From the NCBI GenBank assembly GCA_019828595.1, contig JAHQRK010000015.1:1-64000 (forward strand): a stretch of 64,000 nucleotides of DNA, read 5' to 3'. Both the position numbers and the translations under genes were made by a program. This document shows positions 40,180 to 49,381 of the stretch, piece by piece (the stretch's first letter is position 1; every line of letters starts with the position of its first letter). Source of the stretch: Aphanomyces cochlioides. Lineage: Eukaryota > Oomycota > Saprolegniomycetes > Saprolegniales > Verrucalvaceae. The notes below the pieces were generated by a model. It worked only from the letters and a program-made list of their open reading frames with translations, did not search any database and had not been told where the DNA came from.

Positions 40180-41050
40180 CTACAACTTGTCTTGAAGTAA
40201 CTTCAATAGTTTTTCTTGAACAACTCGATTTTGATCCATGCTTGCTTTGGCATCTCGCATAAATTCCAATAGTTGAGCATCGCCCGGGCTTCGTTGAATG
40301 GATGCAGCTTCAACAAGTCCTTTTGCCAGTGTAGATCCAAGCGACGCAAGTCCTTCAGCCACGCTAGTCTTCTTCATCTTGTTCCGTTTACGTTGCTTGC
40401 GTTGATTGTCGACTTCAAATTGTTCATCCAACTTGCGCTTCAAACTATTGTCATCACTAAATTCATCTGATTCTGAAGCTTCATCAGCAACGTTTGTATC
40501 GGCTTCGTTTGTATCTTCAGATCCAAATTCAATGTCTCCAAGTCCTCCTTTATCGCCAAACGGAGTGACAAGCTCATCCCAATATGTTGGCAAGTGAACT
40601 GGGGTAGATGTATCATTTCCTGTTCTTTGGGACTCCGACACAAGACTAATGTACTCCTTTTTCAAGCTTTGCAGTTTATTCTTTAAAGATAATACAGAGA
40701 CCTAGTGTTTGTTCAGATTTGATGTGTGATTGTTTACGTTATATGACAGTGCGCAAGCGATATTGAACTTGATCCCAAGCTTTTCCCACAAGACACTGAG
40801 CTGCTGACTACTGCGATGCTTTTGAAAGGCTGTGCGGTACGTATTGTGGCGAAGTTCGAGGAGAGCAACAACCATCATATGCGTGTAGACAACGTTCGTG
40901 GGTGCGACATCAGATATTGGCGATGCTACAAGGGATGAATGAGCTCAAACGTTATGAAAGAGGCATGCTACTTTGGTTTGGTAATGTTGGAAGTAGTGAC
41001 TCGTACTGTTTCAGCTTCGCAAGCAATTCTTTCTTCGTCGGTGTCTTCAT
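40180..41050 (-). CDS. Harbinger partner protein (Myb/SANT-like)
   Basis: A three-exon reading restores one frame of 262 codons. Exon 1 is 41050-40972 (MKTPTKKELLAKLKQYES...). A GT-AG intron of 46 nt runs 40971-40926. Exon 2 is 40925-40738 (MMVVALLELRHNTYRTAF ... LSVLWEKLGIKFNIACA, a Myb/SANT-like block). A 36-nt GTAAAC...CACTAG segment follows at 40737-40702, then exon 3 from 40701 to the stop at 40180. Exon 3 has LKKEYISLVSESQRTGN, an acidic stretch, a Lys/Arg-rich nuclear-localisation-like run (RKQRKRNKMKK) and a C-terminal coiled-coil-like tail. The 36-nt segment ends in an in-frame TAG and is a multiple of three. It may be a very short intron or a nonsense codon. In this superfamily the partner binds the element ends and brings the transposase to the nucleus. 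The gene converges with the transposase at 38919-40154. Confidence 0.75.
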
Positions 41051-41889
41051 GCTTGCTTCAGGTTTGCGAATGATGAATGAAAAGGAGTGCGTCATACAGT
41101 GTCCAATCATGTTACCAGTCAGTTATCCGAAATTGAGCTGGATATAATTCGTCAATAATCAGTTGAAATCAAAAGCCATCTCATTTTCGATTTTTTCTTG
41201 CGCGTACTGCAACGTGGCCCTAAATCGTACATCCAAAAAAATTATTTGTTCCCTGATTCAGTACTCAAGAGGCCTCATCGGGAATTAAAATCCCGTTTTG
41301 GTGCACGTTTGGGGCTTTCCATCCTCCAACAGAAAAATTACTCTTGGCATTCCAAGAACGTATCGGACACAAGCCAAACGACGATATTCATCCATGTGGT
41401 TTATTCCACCAGTTGGTTCTCCATGGACGTGAAATAGGTGCATTCGTCGTTGACAGGGCGAACGATGCTACAGTTTAAAAAAACTCGCCAGTCTCGAAAT
41501 GAGTTTGCAATAAAATTATCTGATTGGGTGCTCTGTCACCTTGTCATTACTCAACAGATGCCTCAGAGAGTCGCTTCTCACATCCACGAGCGCTCTAGAG
41601 CTGCCCAGAGGCGGATAGAATTGCTAGCGAGAGCGAGCCAAGGTCAGTCAACTAGTTAGCGCGCTCCGCGAGCTTCTAGCTGTCGAGGAAGACCGAGTTG
41701 GCGTTTATATGAAAGTTTGTATACTGGTCTTGACTCAGCGCAAGTTTTTCCACCTGAAAGCCAGACGAATTGGCCTATGAACATGCCAACTCTGCAGCAT
41801 TTCAAGAACTTGACATAGGCGCAAGCACGACGGAGCGCACTGCTCAACGCGAAGGGAGAAAAGCGTCAAGATCGAGGTTGGCACAGTCG
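41051..41889. other. No recognisable gene between the Harbinger and pogo-like elements
   Basis: Only short frames without known motifs are present, the longest of 79 codons at 41198-41437. Decayed element flanks are the likeliest content. No terminal repeat pair was found. Confidence 0.45.
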
Positions 41890-43012
41890 GTATCCTCGCA
41901 GATTCAAAATGCAGCCTGTCGTTCCGAAGCGACTCCAGCGGCGATACACGATTGAAACGAAGCTTCTCACAACGTACGACGGATCCCCACTCAGTGACAG
42001 TGCCATTTGCGAGTCGGAAGGCATTCCATATTCGACGTGGCACTCATGGCTAAAGAAAAAGACGCGTACCTGACGACACGGAGGAACAAACGTCTTCCCA
42101 CACTCGGAGGTCAAGGAAGACCAGTTGCCATGAACTTTGTCGATGATCTACTAAGAGATATGAGAGATGTGCGTAGTAAGAGTCATCACCTGACCACAGC
42201 ACACATGGTCACATAGATTAAGACCCACCAGGAGTCATGGGTGGTGTCTTACTTAGATAGAAAGGCGGGACTCCTCGGCCTTGTCAGCGATTCGCTCATC
42301 GACCTGGCTACGCGCAACGCTTTCCGTTCTCTTCCAAGCATAAACTCTAAGAACTCGAACATCAACGGAAGCCTTTTGCGTTATCCTTTTGGTCAAGCAT
42401 CTTGCTTTGCGATACATAGTGAACGTTGACGAGACGGCTGTCGACTATGACATGCCCCCTCGCCGAATATGGTATGAAATTGGAGAAGACAGCAAGACAA
42501 ACTCGTCGGAAAAACACTCGGATGGTTTGCATGCTGTCCTTGCTGTGTGTGCTGATGGTGAGCGACAACGGTATGGCTCAAACTTAATGGATATGTAGAA
42601 ACAAAACTGCCATTATTGTTCGTGCTGCGTGGTCATCCTGGTGGCTTGAAAGGAAGAATTGCCAACATTTCCCAGTGGACACGTGTATGAGCTAGTTGGT
42701 CCTACGGCTTTGGTGGTGGACAACCTTGCTGCGCGTGTGTCCGAGAAGTTGCGACAGTTTGTTGATGAAGAATTGTTCTCCTTCCTCGAAGAACTCCCAC
42801 CAAACATGACAAGCGTTTGTCAACTTCTTGACGTTGGCTTGATGGGGCCAATTAAGTCGAAGATGCATTCGTTGTGGCTGCGTGAAAAGACGACTGCTGC
42901 CGAGAAACGACTGAAGATGATTGAGCGGACCATCAAAGCGTGGGAGTCGCTGAGTGAAGAGACAGTGAGGAAGTCGTTTGCCAAAGCTCTTCTACTCGGG
43001 CGTGGTGAGTCA
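41890..43012 (+). pseudogene. pogo/DDE_1-type transposase, decayed
   Basis: Pieces in different frames line up in the order expected for a pogo-like (DDE_1) transposase. The N-terminal helix-turn-helix region reads RRYTIETKLL ... SEGIPYSTWHSWLKKK (about 41935-42060). A frameshift near 42050 is followed by GGQGRPVA ... HLTTAHMVT, an in-frame TAG at 42214-42216, then HQESWVVSYLDRKAG in the same frame. The catalytic part has YIVNVDETAVDYDMPP (first Asp, about 42420), ALVVDNLAARVSEK (second Asp, about 42710) and LPPNMTSVCQLLDVGLMGP (third Asp, about 42830). It ends near EETVRKSFAKALL. At least two further frame changes separate these blocks, so no full protein can be made. No flanking inverted repeats were recognised. 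Confidence 0.8.
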
Positions 43013-43348
43013 GCCCCACAGGGTGGGATTTTTTTGTTTTTTAAAATTTTAAAGTCGATTAATTCATCATCGGTCGTTGATTCCTCTTGTTTGAATGTTG
43101 GATTCGACTTGCCGTCGCCTGTGCTTCAACTTGGTATAGTTTTTGTTTGATTTGGACGACGTGATCATCACAATCATTAACTTTCAGCTTTGACAAGTCT
43201 TCCTCGACGCCACGACGGACTTCACGGTTCGTGCAAATTCGCGACGGAGGATATGACCATTTTGTTCCCACTCATTGCTGTCCCAAGCATTCGTTCGACG
43301 AGATTATTGTCGAGCCTCTTTGAATCTCAACGCAGTTGATAGCGTGCG

Positions 43349-44086
43349 TCAAGCGCAGGGTGGCAAAAGGAACGGTGAGCCCAGCTCCGATGGCCACGCT
43401 AACAACGTGGCTCGCGTCGCCTGTCCTAACGTCGTCTTGGGTGCACATGGATAAGTCCCTTGGTCAAGGCCTGACTCGATCCGCCGACAGGAAGAGAAGA
43501 AGGTTCTCTCGACTGCGACGACGAGCATCGATAGACGATAGCAAGCGCACGAGACCCCGCGCTCTCGTGGACACATAAGTTGGATCTGCCGTTCTCGCTC
43601 TGTCCTGTACTCTTGGACGTCACAATCTTTGACTCTGCTTGCTGTTACTCGCAGTGCATCATGGATAAGAGTTGTCATCCATATGACGAATGCACCCAGT
43701 GGATGATGACGGCGCTTGACTTGTTGACGTCCAGAACCTTTAATAGTTCCGCATGAGTGCGCTCGCTCGTGGAATACTCGAGTAGCTGCTTGTTGTGGCT
43801 TGGATGTCACAGCGATCATCCCGTATTGGCTTTCGTTGACTGCCCTCGCTCTTGCCCCGACCCGACGATTGCCTGACTGGGGTTTGGGCGGTCCCGATGG
43901 CAGAAAGAAGTCGCCCAAATGCCGCCGTTCATAGACATCAACTGGTTTGTCCTCGTATAATTCTTGAATTTCATCTCCTCGTGGGGGAACCTCTGTTGTT
44001 CGGCGCGTTCCTCCATCAAAGAATGTAGTATGCGTGGTCATCCCCAAGACACTCATCGAGGTATAAATTGTGCTGGCGTCTTCCAC
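43349..44086 (-). CDS. Hypothetical protein, doubtful
   Basis: This is an open frame of 245 codons that begins with GTG; the first ATG is 10 codons further in. It has no signal peptide or membrane segment. The composition is Arg/Gly/Thr-rich with scattered Cys, and I recognise no domain. The N-terminal part (FFDGGTRRTTEVPPRGDEIQ) looks more protein-like than the C-terminal part. It could be a fragment of a retroelement polyprotein, but no protease, integrase or reverse-transcriptase motif is seen. It sits between two transposon remnants. Confidence 0.25.
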   Translation of the reverse strand: MEDASTIYTSMSVLGMTTHTTFFDGGTRRTTEVPPRGDEIQELYEDKPVDVYERRHLGDFFLPSGPPKPQSGNRRVGARARAVNESQYGMIAVTSKPQQAATRVFHERAHSCGTIKGSGRQQVKRRHHPLGAFVIWMTTLIHDALRVTASRVKDCDVQEYRTERERQIQLMCPRERGVSCACYRLSMLVVAVERTFFSSCRRIESGLDQGTYPCAPKTTLGQATRATLLAWPSELGSPFLLPPCA

Positions 44087-44291
44087 GGCGGCGCTGCGAG
44101 TAGCACGAGCTCCACCTCACGCGCTTCTCGACAGATGACTGAGCAAAAGAGGAATAGATAGATCATAGGTTTTTGGCATGCAATTATTTATCTTGGATAG
44201 GAGACGCATTTCGAACCCCCAAACCCCTCTAAAATGAAATTTCCACAAGAATCAAATTTGCAAGTACAGTATTGCCAGGCTATTAATAGTA

Positions 44292-45595
44292 CTACCGTAT
44301 TTCCCGTAGGCCTGCACCTACGATTTTTGCTCGAGATCCTGCACCCAACTCAGATGACCCATACAATAATCTATATAGAATTCTTCTCAAACACCAACGA
44401 AGAGAAGTTTGTGTGCTCATAGGCCTGCACCTAATCGATTGTGATTGGACGAAAAAAGTTCAATCGTGCATTCACCAAGAAATTCGATGCAGCTAAATGC
44501 TATAACGTAAAAGTCCAAAATCGAGCAGTGGATCAAAATCGAGCACCAATCCCATGACAGCAGTAGAACCTCCATAATATTATTATAGCGTGTTATCCGG
44601 GAACGACGGAATTTTAGTACAAGTGGTACTTGGATTGTTTGAATTAGAGTGTGCATTATATCATCCAATGCGAAATAAACAAGTACGTTAATTACATATG
44701 ATTGGACCAAAGTAGATAATCTTTACCAACTAATTTTTAAGGCTGTGATTTGAAATCATCACTAAATACAGCTCAAACAAGTCGAAACAAAAATTTTCTT
44801 TGTTATCAAGGGATGGTTTCGAGTATATCGCGCTAAGACATTGGAAAAGAATTGAACCTCGAAACAAGCACTGTGGGATTCCAAACTTACTGACAGTGAT
44901 TGGGTGAATATATGTCCCAACTGCAAACCTAAATTACCTGCAAATGATTGGACAATTGCCCAATTACCAACAGTGACAAAATTCCGTCGCTCCCTCGGTA
45001 ACGAATACTTCTCATAATTTATAATTCTTATGTATAAAAACTAATGTCCTAACCCTCATGGCTCTGACATTCAAAATGAACATGTTTCCATACATTTTTC
45101 CATATAAGAGCAATACTCGATTTTGATCCACAAAAAAGTAAGCAAGTGCTATGATGGAAATTCACTTTATCCTTAAAACAAAGAGGAATTCGGCATATTT
45201 TGGTGTCTGCTTTGTTCTCTGACTTATTCTCATTTCAGGACAATCTTTGTCTTTCTGGTTGCAAATGTGGATCGCGAGATATTGTCATGAACGTTTAGTA
45301 AAAATAAATATGTGCTCGATTTTGGACTTTTACGTTAGACATAGTCGGCTGCAACGTCGGTGATGGCACACGCTGCTGTACGACACACGAAGCTTGTGGA
45401 AAGACGTTGTCAGTTCATGAACTTCCCATGCTCGACATTGCCACGCTGCGTCCAGAAAGTGAAATGACAAGTCCAATGCAGGAAATATACTGCCAATCAT
45501 GTTGCTCGATATTTGAATGATCTTGCTCACTATCCTGCACCCAAATCAAAATCATTTTCGTAGGTGCAGGCCTACGGGAAATACTAGTACGGTAG
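44292..45595. mobile_element. Non-autonomous TIR element A (about 1.3 kb)
   Basis: The ends are inverted copies of CTACCGTATTTCCCGTAGG followed by CCTGCACCTACG. The right copy carries a 6-bp insertion after CTACCG. The flanks read TA on both sides (44290-44291, 45596-45597), consistent with a TA target duplication, although the flanking AGTA/TACT are themselves symmetric. The word CCTGCACCYA recurs subterminally (44318, 44336, 44423, 45534). There is no transposase. The element at 62768-63228 has the same terminal 18-19 bp. A second element (44503-45337) is nested inside it. Confidence 0.8.
44503..45337. mobile_element. TA-flanked TIR element nested in element A (835 bp)
   Basis: The ends are perfect 25-bp inverted repeats (44503-44527 and 45313-45337) beginning TAACGTAAAAGTCC. 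If the first TA is the target duplication, the element proper starts ACGTAAAAGTCC, as for a Tc1/mariner-type MITE. A second inverted pair lies inside (GTGGATCAAAATCGAG at about 44528, its complement at 45117-45132). A further imperfect pair occurs around 44592 and 44985. No coding capacity was recognised. Confidence 0.8.
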
Positions 45596-45789
45596 TACTA
45601 TTCACGACGACGGGAGCCCTCACACCATCAAATCTTCACCGTACTGGCCTGAGAGTGCCGAGAAATGTGAATGAGCAACAGATGCCTTGAGATTCGTTTC
45701 GCATTCTTTATACTTTGGACTGCCAAGAGTGAGACGTTTTTCTCAGTTTGGTTCTCCAATGTCAAGCCAATCAATCGAGGAAAGCCAAG
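45596..45789. other. Flank between element A and the older inverted repeat
   Basis: No gene is recognised. The 87-91 codon frames on both strands here (45628-45934) have no known motif and run into the repeat at 45790. Confidence 0.4.
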
Positions 45790-45929
45790 ATGGATGGAGC
45801 ACCCAAGATACGCTAGAATGAGCAGCCAACGGAGTGCATTCCGCAAAGCACAACGCAGACGAGCCCCGAGGGAAGTAGGTGCATTCGACGTGGATTGGGC
45901 CAAAGCTCACAAGACGCTTGGCTGTTCCT
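45790..45929 (-). repeat. Left arm of an older inverted repeat flanking the 14-kb element
   Basis: The reverse complement of this segment matches 60020-60175 with moderate divergence. Shared blocks include GGATTGGGCCAA, GTGCATTC, CGCAGACGAGCCC and ATGAGCAGCC. The two arms face each other across the 14-kb element. Before that insertion they would have been separated by roughly 90 bp. Confidence 0.75.
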
Positions 45930-45939
45930 CTTAGCTTGC
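45930..45939. other. Target-site duplication, left copy
   Basis: CTTAGCTTGC lies directly before the left terminal repeat of the 14-kb element and is repeated at 59965-59974 directly after its right end. Confidence 0.8.
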
Positions 45940-45978
45940 GAGAAATTCCCCCAGAACAGGGCGGTTTGCCCTCAGAAC
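45940..45978 (+). repeat. Left TIR of the 14-kb element
   Basis: Starts GAGAAATTCCCCC and contains GGTTTGCCCTCAGAAC. It differs from the right TIR at four positions. Confidence 0.85.
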
Positions 45979-46048
45979 AGGGTGGTACTACCCTGTTCTA
46001 AGGGAATACGGATAAAATCCGGATACTACCGGATTATCAAATAATTAC
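45971..46048 (+). repeat. Left copy of an internal inverted repeat
   Basis: Pairs with 49025-49092. It holds CTCAGAACAGGG, then ATCCGGATACTACCGGAT and CAAATAATTAC. The outermost word CCCTCAGAACAGGG is shared with the TIR of the 14-kb element, which it overlaps. It may be a subterminal repeat or the end of a related 3.1-kb element. No target duplication is visible outside the pair. Confidence 0.7.
45974..45999. repeat. Hairpin within the left subterminal repeat
   Basis: AGAACAGGGT and ACCCTGTTCT form perfect 10-bp arms around the loop GGTACT. The right-hand copy of the inverted repeat lacks this extra palindromic segment. Confidence 0.8.
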
Positions 46049-46155
46049 CCTAATGAGTAGTGATGCTTGTTCTCCAATCGTTCTATTATTTGATAGCCAG
46101 TAGTTTCTAGAGCATTTTAAAACTTAAGAAGACATCCAAGCAGCAGCTCAAGTGC

Positions 46156-46778
46156 ATGGTTGCGAACTGTGGGGCGATTATCTGGTACACGAATTTCCCA
46201 ACTCACATGAAAAACCGACACAAGGAAATTCCCGAAAATCGCCACATTCGACTCATGTGGGGACGTCTCGTGTTGGAAGATGGAAGTTTGGTGCCCTACA
46301 CTCCTCCTCGGCGATCGGCTGGAGTTCAGTCACAGTATGCTTTGCCTCCATCAAATCCTATTGGTCAAAATGTGTCATCCAACGACGACGACCAAACAAC
46401 CAATGAAGTGACGACTCGCGACGACGAAGACGATCTCATGCATGATATCATGTGTGGGGAAAGGTTGTACAGAGCATTTTGCGCCTGTTGATTATCCAGA
46501 CTAAGGCGTGTGGGGGCAAACCAAGAGATATTTTGGCACCTATTTTGATGAGCCAAGGCGACACCGAAGGCGTGGCTAATCCTGCACAATCTTTCGACAC
46601 AAATGCAGCCGTGAATGATGAAGAAGAGACCAAAGAAGAGACCAACAATCACGATGAAGAAGAGACCAAAGAAGAGGCGAACCATCAAGATGTCGAAAGT
46701 CCGGTGAGACCACCTCGTCAGAAGAAAAGACGAACAAGTGCTGAACGTGTAGCAAAAATGGTTCGCATGTTATCTTAG
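46156..46778 (+). pseudogene. C2H2 zinc-finger protein carried by the transposon, probably frameshifted
   Basis: The frame opens with a single zinc-finger-like module, C-x4-C-x12-H-x4-H (CMVANC ... HMKNRH). The first Cys codon lies just before the only ATG (46156), so the true start is probably in an upstream exon. The frame runs to 46491. A second frame (46452-46778) continues with two acidic blocks of EEETKEE type, encoded by a short imperfect DNA duplication, and a basic C-terminus (RQKKRRTSAERVAKM) that looks like a nuclear-localisation signal. The two frames overlap by 40 bp, so one frameshift or a small intron separates them. It lies just inside the internal inverted repeat (45971/49092). 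A DNA-binding accessory role for the element is inferred from the finger and position only. Confidence 0.5.
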
Positions 46779-46829
46779 CTTTATAATTCATTCTAATGCA
46801 TTGAGTTCCATGAAATAGTTTTGGCAACT

Positions 46830-47410
46830 TGTAGAAAGTAATCATAGTTCTAGTAGCTTCTAGAAGTTATTATCTTCTGAGCCTTCTGCAACATTGTAAA
46901 GTTCTGCAAACTTCTAGATTTCTGCCAGCTTCTAGTGAGTAGTACTAGTTTCAGTAACTTCTAGATGCACATAACTGTTTTGACAACTTTTAGAAAGTAA
47001 TAGTAGTTCTTGTAACTTCTCCTTATCTTCTGTAACTTCTCCTAACTTCCAGACGATATTGTCTTCTCTAACTTCTTATAACTTCCAGAAGATTTTATCT
47101 TCTGTAACTCGTTCAACATCGTTAAGTTCTGTTAACTTCTAGAAAGTAATACTTGTTGTAGTAACTTCTGACATCTAGCTACGCATTCCCCTTGATTCAG
47201 TATCTACAAATGTTTTAGAACATAGCAAGAGTTAATATACTTCTGAAACGTCTAGAAGCTTTAGAGTTGTAGAAGTACTAGAAGCTCGAAACCCAGAGTC
47301 CTAGAAGTAGTAGAACGTAGAAACCTCAAGAAGGTGACAGCAAGATTTTCTCTGAAGTCTCTAATGTAGCTTCCACGGCTATGGAACATAATAGAAGTTT
47401 CTAGAGTTCG
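46830..47410. repeat. Tract rich in TTCTAGAA-like words
   Basis: About 580 bp of AT-rich DNA is filled with variants of AACTTCTAG, CTTCTAGAAG and TTCTGTAACTTC. Up to about 47200 the word is mostly read on the plus strand. From about 47240 it appears mostly as AGAAG/CTAGAAG, so orientation flips. There is no coding frame. Such NTTCNNGAAN arrays resemble heat-shock-element spacing, but the resemblance may be chance in a degenerate satellite. Confidence 0.65.
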
Positions 47411-47428
47411 CACTTACCATATTATGAG

Positions 47429-48047
47429 TCATGGCTGGGTGGGGTGAATTTGCATGACTGCTGAAGGAGGCATGGTTAGTGTCAAGTCCATCGATGTGAT
47501 CGAAATTGGTGCATCGTCCAGCGGCTTGCGCAAACAAAAAATGTGCAGTCGGCTTAAGTGTATGTCCATTTCCCGGACTTCGTGTCCTGATACTTCCGTT
47601 GGACTCGAATTCCCAAAGTCATGATTCTTAACCACATTGATCACACTTCCGGAATGTAATCATGCTCTCCTCTTGGCTCTTTAGTAATGCTTAGCTTAAC
47701 AGCGTGAGCAAGATAGTCTTCCGACACTACGAACTCCATGGAACGACAGTTTCCAAATCGAATTTTGATGGTGTTCCAGTCTTCGTACCTGTCATTTGTC
47801 CAACCCTGTGTACAACCCTAGTTTGATTGGCTTAAAATATACATTACTGACTTGGAGACTTGACCGTCTGATTCCTAAAGCTCAATGCCCAAGGTCGACC
47901 GTGGCCATTGTCCATATCGTCAAACCCCAAATGCGATTGTATCAGGTCTAGTGTAGGATGTATAAACAAATCAACAATACAAGACTCGTTACATTGACAT
48001 CGTTCTCTACATGGATTACTATCCTTTGCATAGGGGGGCAGTGGCAA
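47429..48047 (-). pseudogene. Hypothetical multi-exon gene fragment
   Basis: Coding-like blocks on the minus strand read in order: CRERCQCNESCIVDLFIHP ... GRPWALSFRNQTVKSPS (48047-47850), then DRYEDWNTIKIRFGNCRSMEF ... EPRGEHDYIPEV (about 47800-47650), then a 71-codon frame (47644-47429). Gaps of 30-50 bp with GT and AG edges between the blocks could be introns like others in this window, but I could not join all frames. No family is recognised. It lies within the internal inverted repeat pair 45971/49092 together with the zinc-finger gene. Confidence 0.3.
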
Positions 48048-48592
48048 AGAAGTTTGGTTATGTCTTTCTGCTTTACTACTTTATTGCAATCAACATTTAC
48101 AAAATCTCGAATCTCGTTGTGTCGTGCGAAGCACGACGACTCACAGGTTTATGGCTACCATACACCTAAGTTCAGGATGCACTAAGCTGTGGACATTGTA
48201 AATCGACGTGTTAAACGTTTCTTCCTTTTTGTCCGAAAGCCCTACAAGGCTAAGCATCCTTCACATGAATGTCAAACGAAAAACTTCATTGTTTATGTGC
48301 TGTGTTTGATGAAAACTATATATGTACTGTATTGATAAGCTAAGATGTGCCGACAAATACCGTTGCCGGTTTGCAACCCGTGTATAATGACTTAGTTTGA
48401 GTATACATCAGGGTTGCAAAACGCTTCAAACGATGCAACTCTCACTGCAACCTTTGTTGCAAATCGAACATGGATCTGCAGCAAATGTACCAGGGATTTT
48501 TGTGGATGGTACAGTGTAAAAAAGAAAAACAGCCAATCAGAATTCTAGAAATTTGAGATTTACAACTTCGGTTGCAAATGGCTGGTAAAGTA
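48048..48592. other. No recognisable gene
   Basis: Short frames only. Around 48370-48580 the word GGTTGCAA / TTGCAACC recurs in both orientations. Confidence 0.4.
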
Positions 48593-49012
48593 CTACACCT
48601 TTTCAGGTTCAAGTTCACCAAATCCGTAGTTCAAGTTCACCCAGATCTGAAACTTTATACCCGATCAGTTATAAACTATAGAAGTCAATTGTTGCAATGA
48701 AGGCAATCGTCATTTGGGAAGTCGCTGATGAGCAACAACAAAGTCAATCGACTTTTCGTCAAGAAGAGTGTACTTGCCGCCGCAAGAGATAATCAGGATT
48801 GGAGGTTGATAGCCAAAACGTTTGGTGTTAACCTCAACACGGCACTATGTTGGATCAAAATGGCAAGACGACAGTTACACAGACACAGTTATGAGTTCAG
48901 GTTGGAACATGATATTGAATATAACAGTCTATTCTTTCATGTAAATATAAAGTTTCAGATCTGGGTGAACTTGAACTACGGATTTGGTGAACTTGAACCT
49001 GAAAAGGTGTAG
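48593..49012. mobile_element. Small TIR element C with 67-bp perfect TIRs
   Basis: The arms 48593-48659 and 48946-49012 are perfect inverted copies, starting CTACACCTTTTCAGG. Each contains TTCAAGTTCACC twice. Both ends are bordered by TA (48591-48592, 49013-49014), as for Tc1/mariner-type insertion. The 420-bp element holds one short ORF with a helix-turn-helix and is otherwise a deletion derivative. Confidence 0.88.
48728..49012 (+). CDS. Helix-turn-helix remnant of a transposase
   Basis: This 94-codon frame begins MSNNKVNRLFVKKSVL. Residues about 15-50 (VLAAARDNQDWRLIAKTFGV ... ALCWIKMARR) look like a DNA-binding helix-turn-helix, as at the N-terminus of many transposases. The remainder is encoded by the right terminal inverted repeat, and the TAG stop is made by the last three bases of that repeat. 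No catalytic domain follows, so only a DNA-binding stub could be made. If expressed it could occupy transposase binding sites, but this is speculation. Confidence 0.5.
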   Translation: MSNNKVNRLFVKKSVLAAARDNQDWRLIAKTFGVNLNTALCWIKMARRQLHRHSYEFRLEHDIEYNSLFFHVNIKFQIWVNLNYGFGELEPEKV

Positions 49013-49024
49013 TACGTATGCAAG

Positions 49025-49092
49025 GTAATTATTTGATAATCCGGTAGTATCCGGATTTTATCCGGATTCCCTCAGAACTACCCTGTTCTGAG
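49025..49092 (-). repeat. Right copy of the internal inverted repeat
   Basis: Reverse complement of most of 45971-46048 (ATTTGATAATCCGGTAG ... CCCTGTTCTGAG). It lacks the extra 26-bp hairpin segment present in the left copy. Confidence 0.7.
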
Positions 49093-49381
49093 CAGGAAGT
49101 ATTTTGGACAAAGCAAGTACCATATTCGACCAGTTTTGCTCTGGAACAGCTGCATAAAGTCGGTGCTACATATGAATTGCTGGCCACTATATTGTCTCAG
49201 CGATCACAAGACAAGCGAACAATTGTGTTGTATCGTTATCGTGCGAGTTGACATTTACTAACTCAGCGGCCTAGAGAGCGGGCTGGAACGCTCGATATGA
49301 AGGAATAGAATGGAATCTGGGCCATAAAGGCAATCTTTTCACTTCCATGCTTCCAGCACCGATACTGTAAGGCCAATATGG
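49093..49381. other. No recognisable gene
   Basis: Unassigned sequence between the internal inverted repeat and the accessory gene. Nothing was identified. Confidence 0.4.

Noticed and set aside
45338..45519. Cys-rich plus-strand frame (CNVGDGTRCCTTHEACG)
   Set aside because: No start codon, ends at TGA after about 60 codons inside element A, and matches no zinc-binding family I can name.
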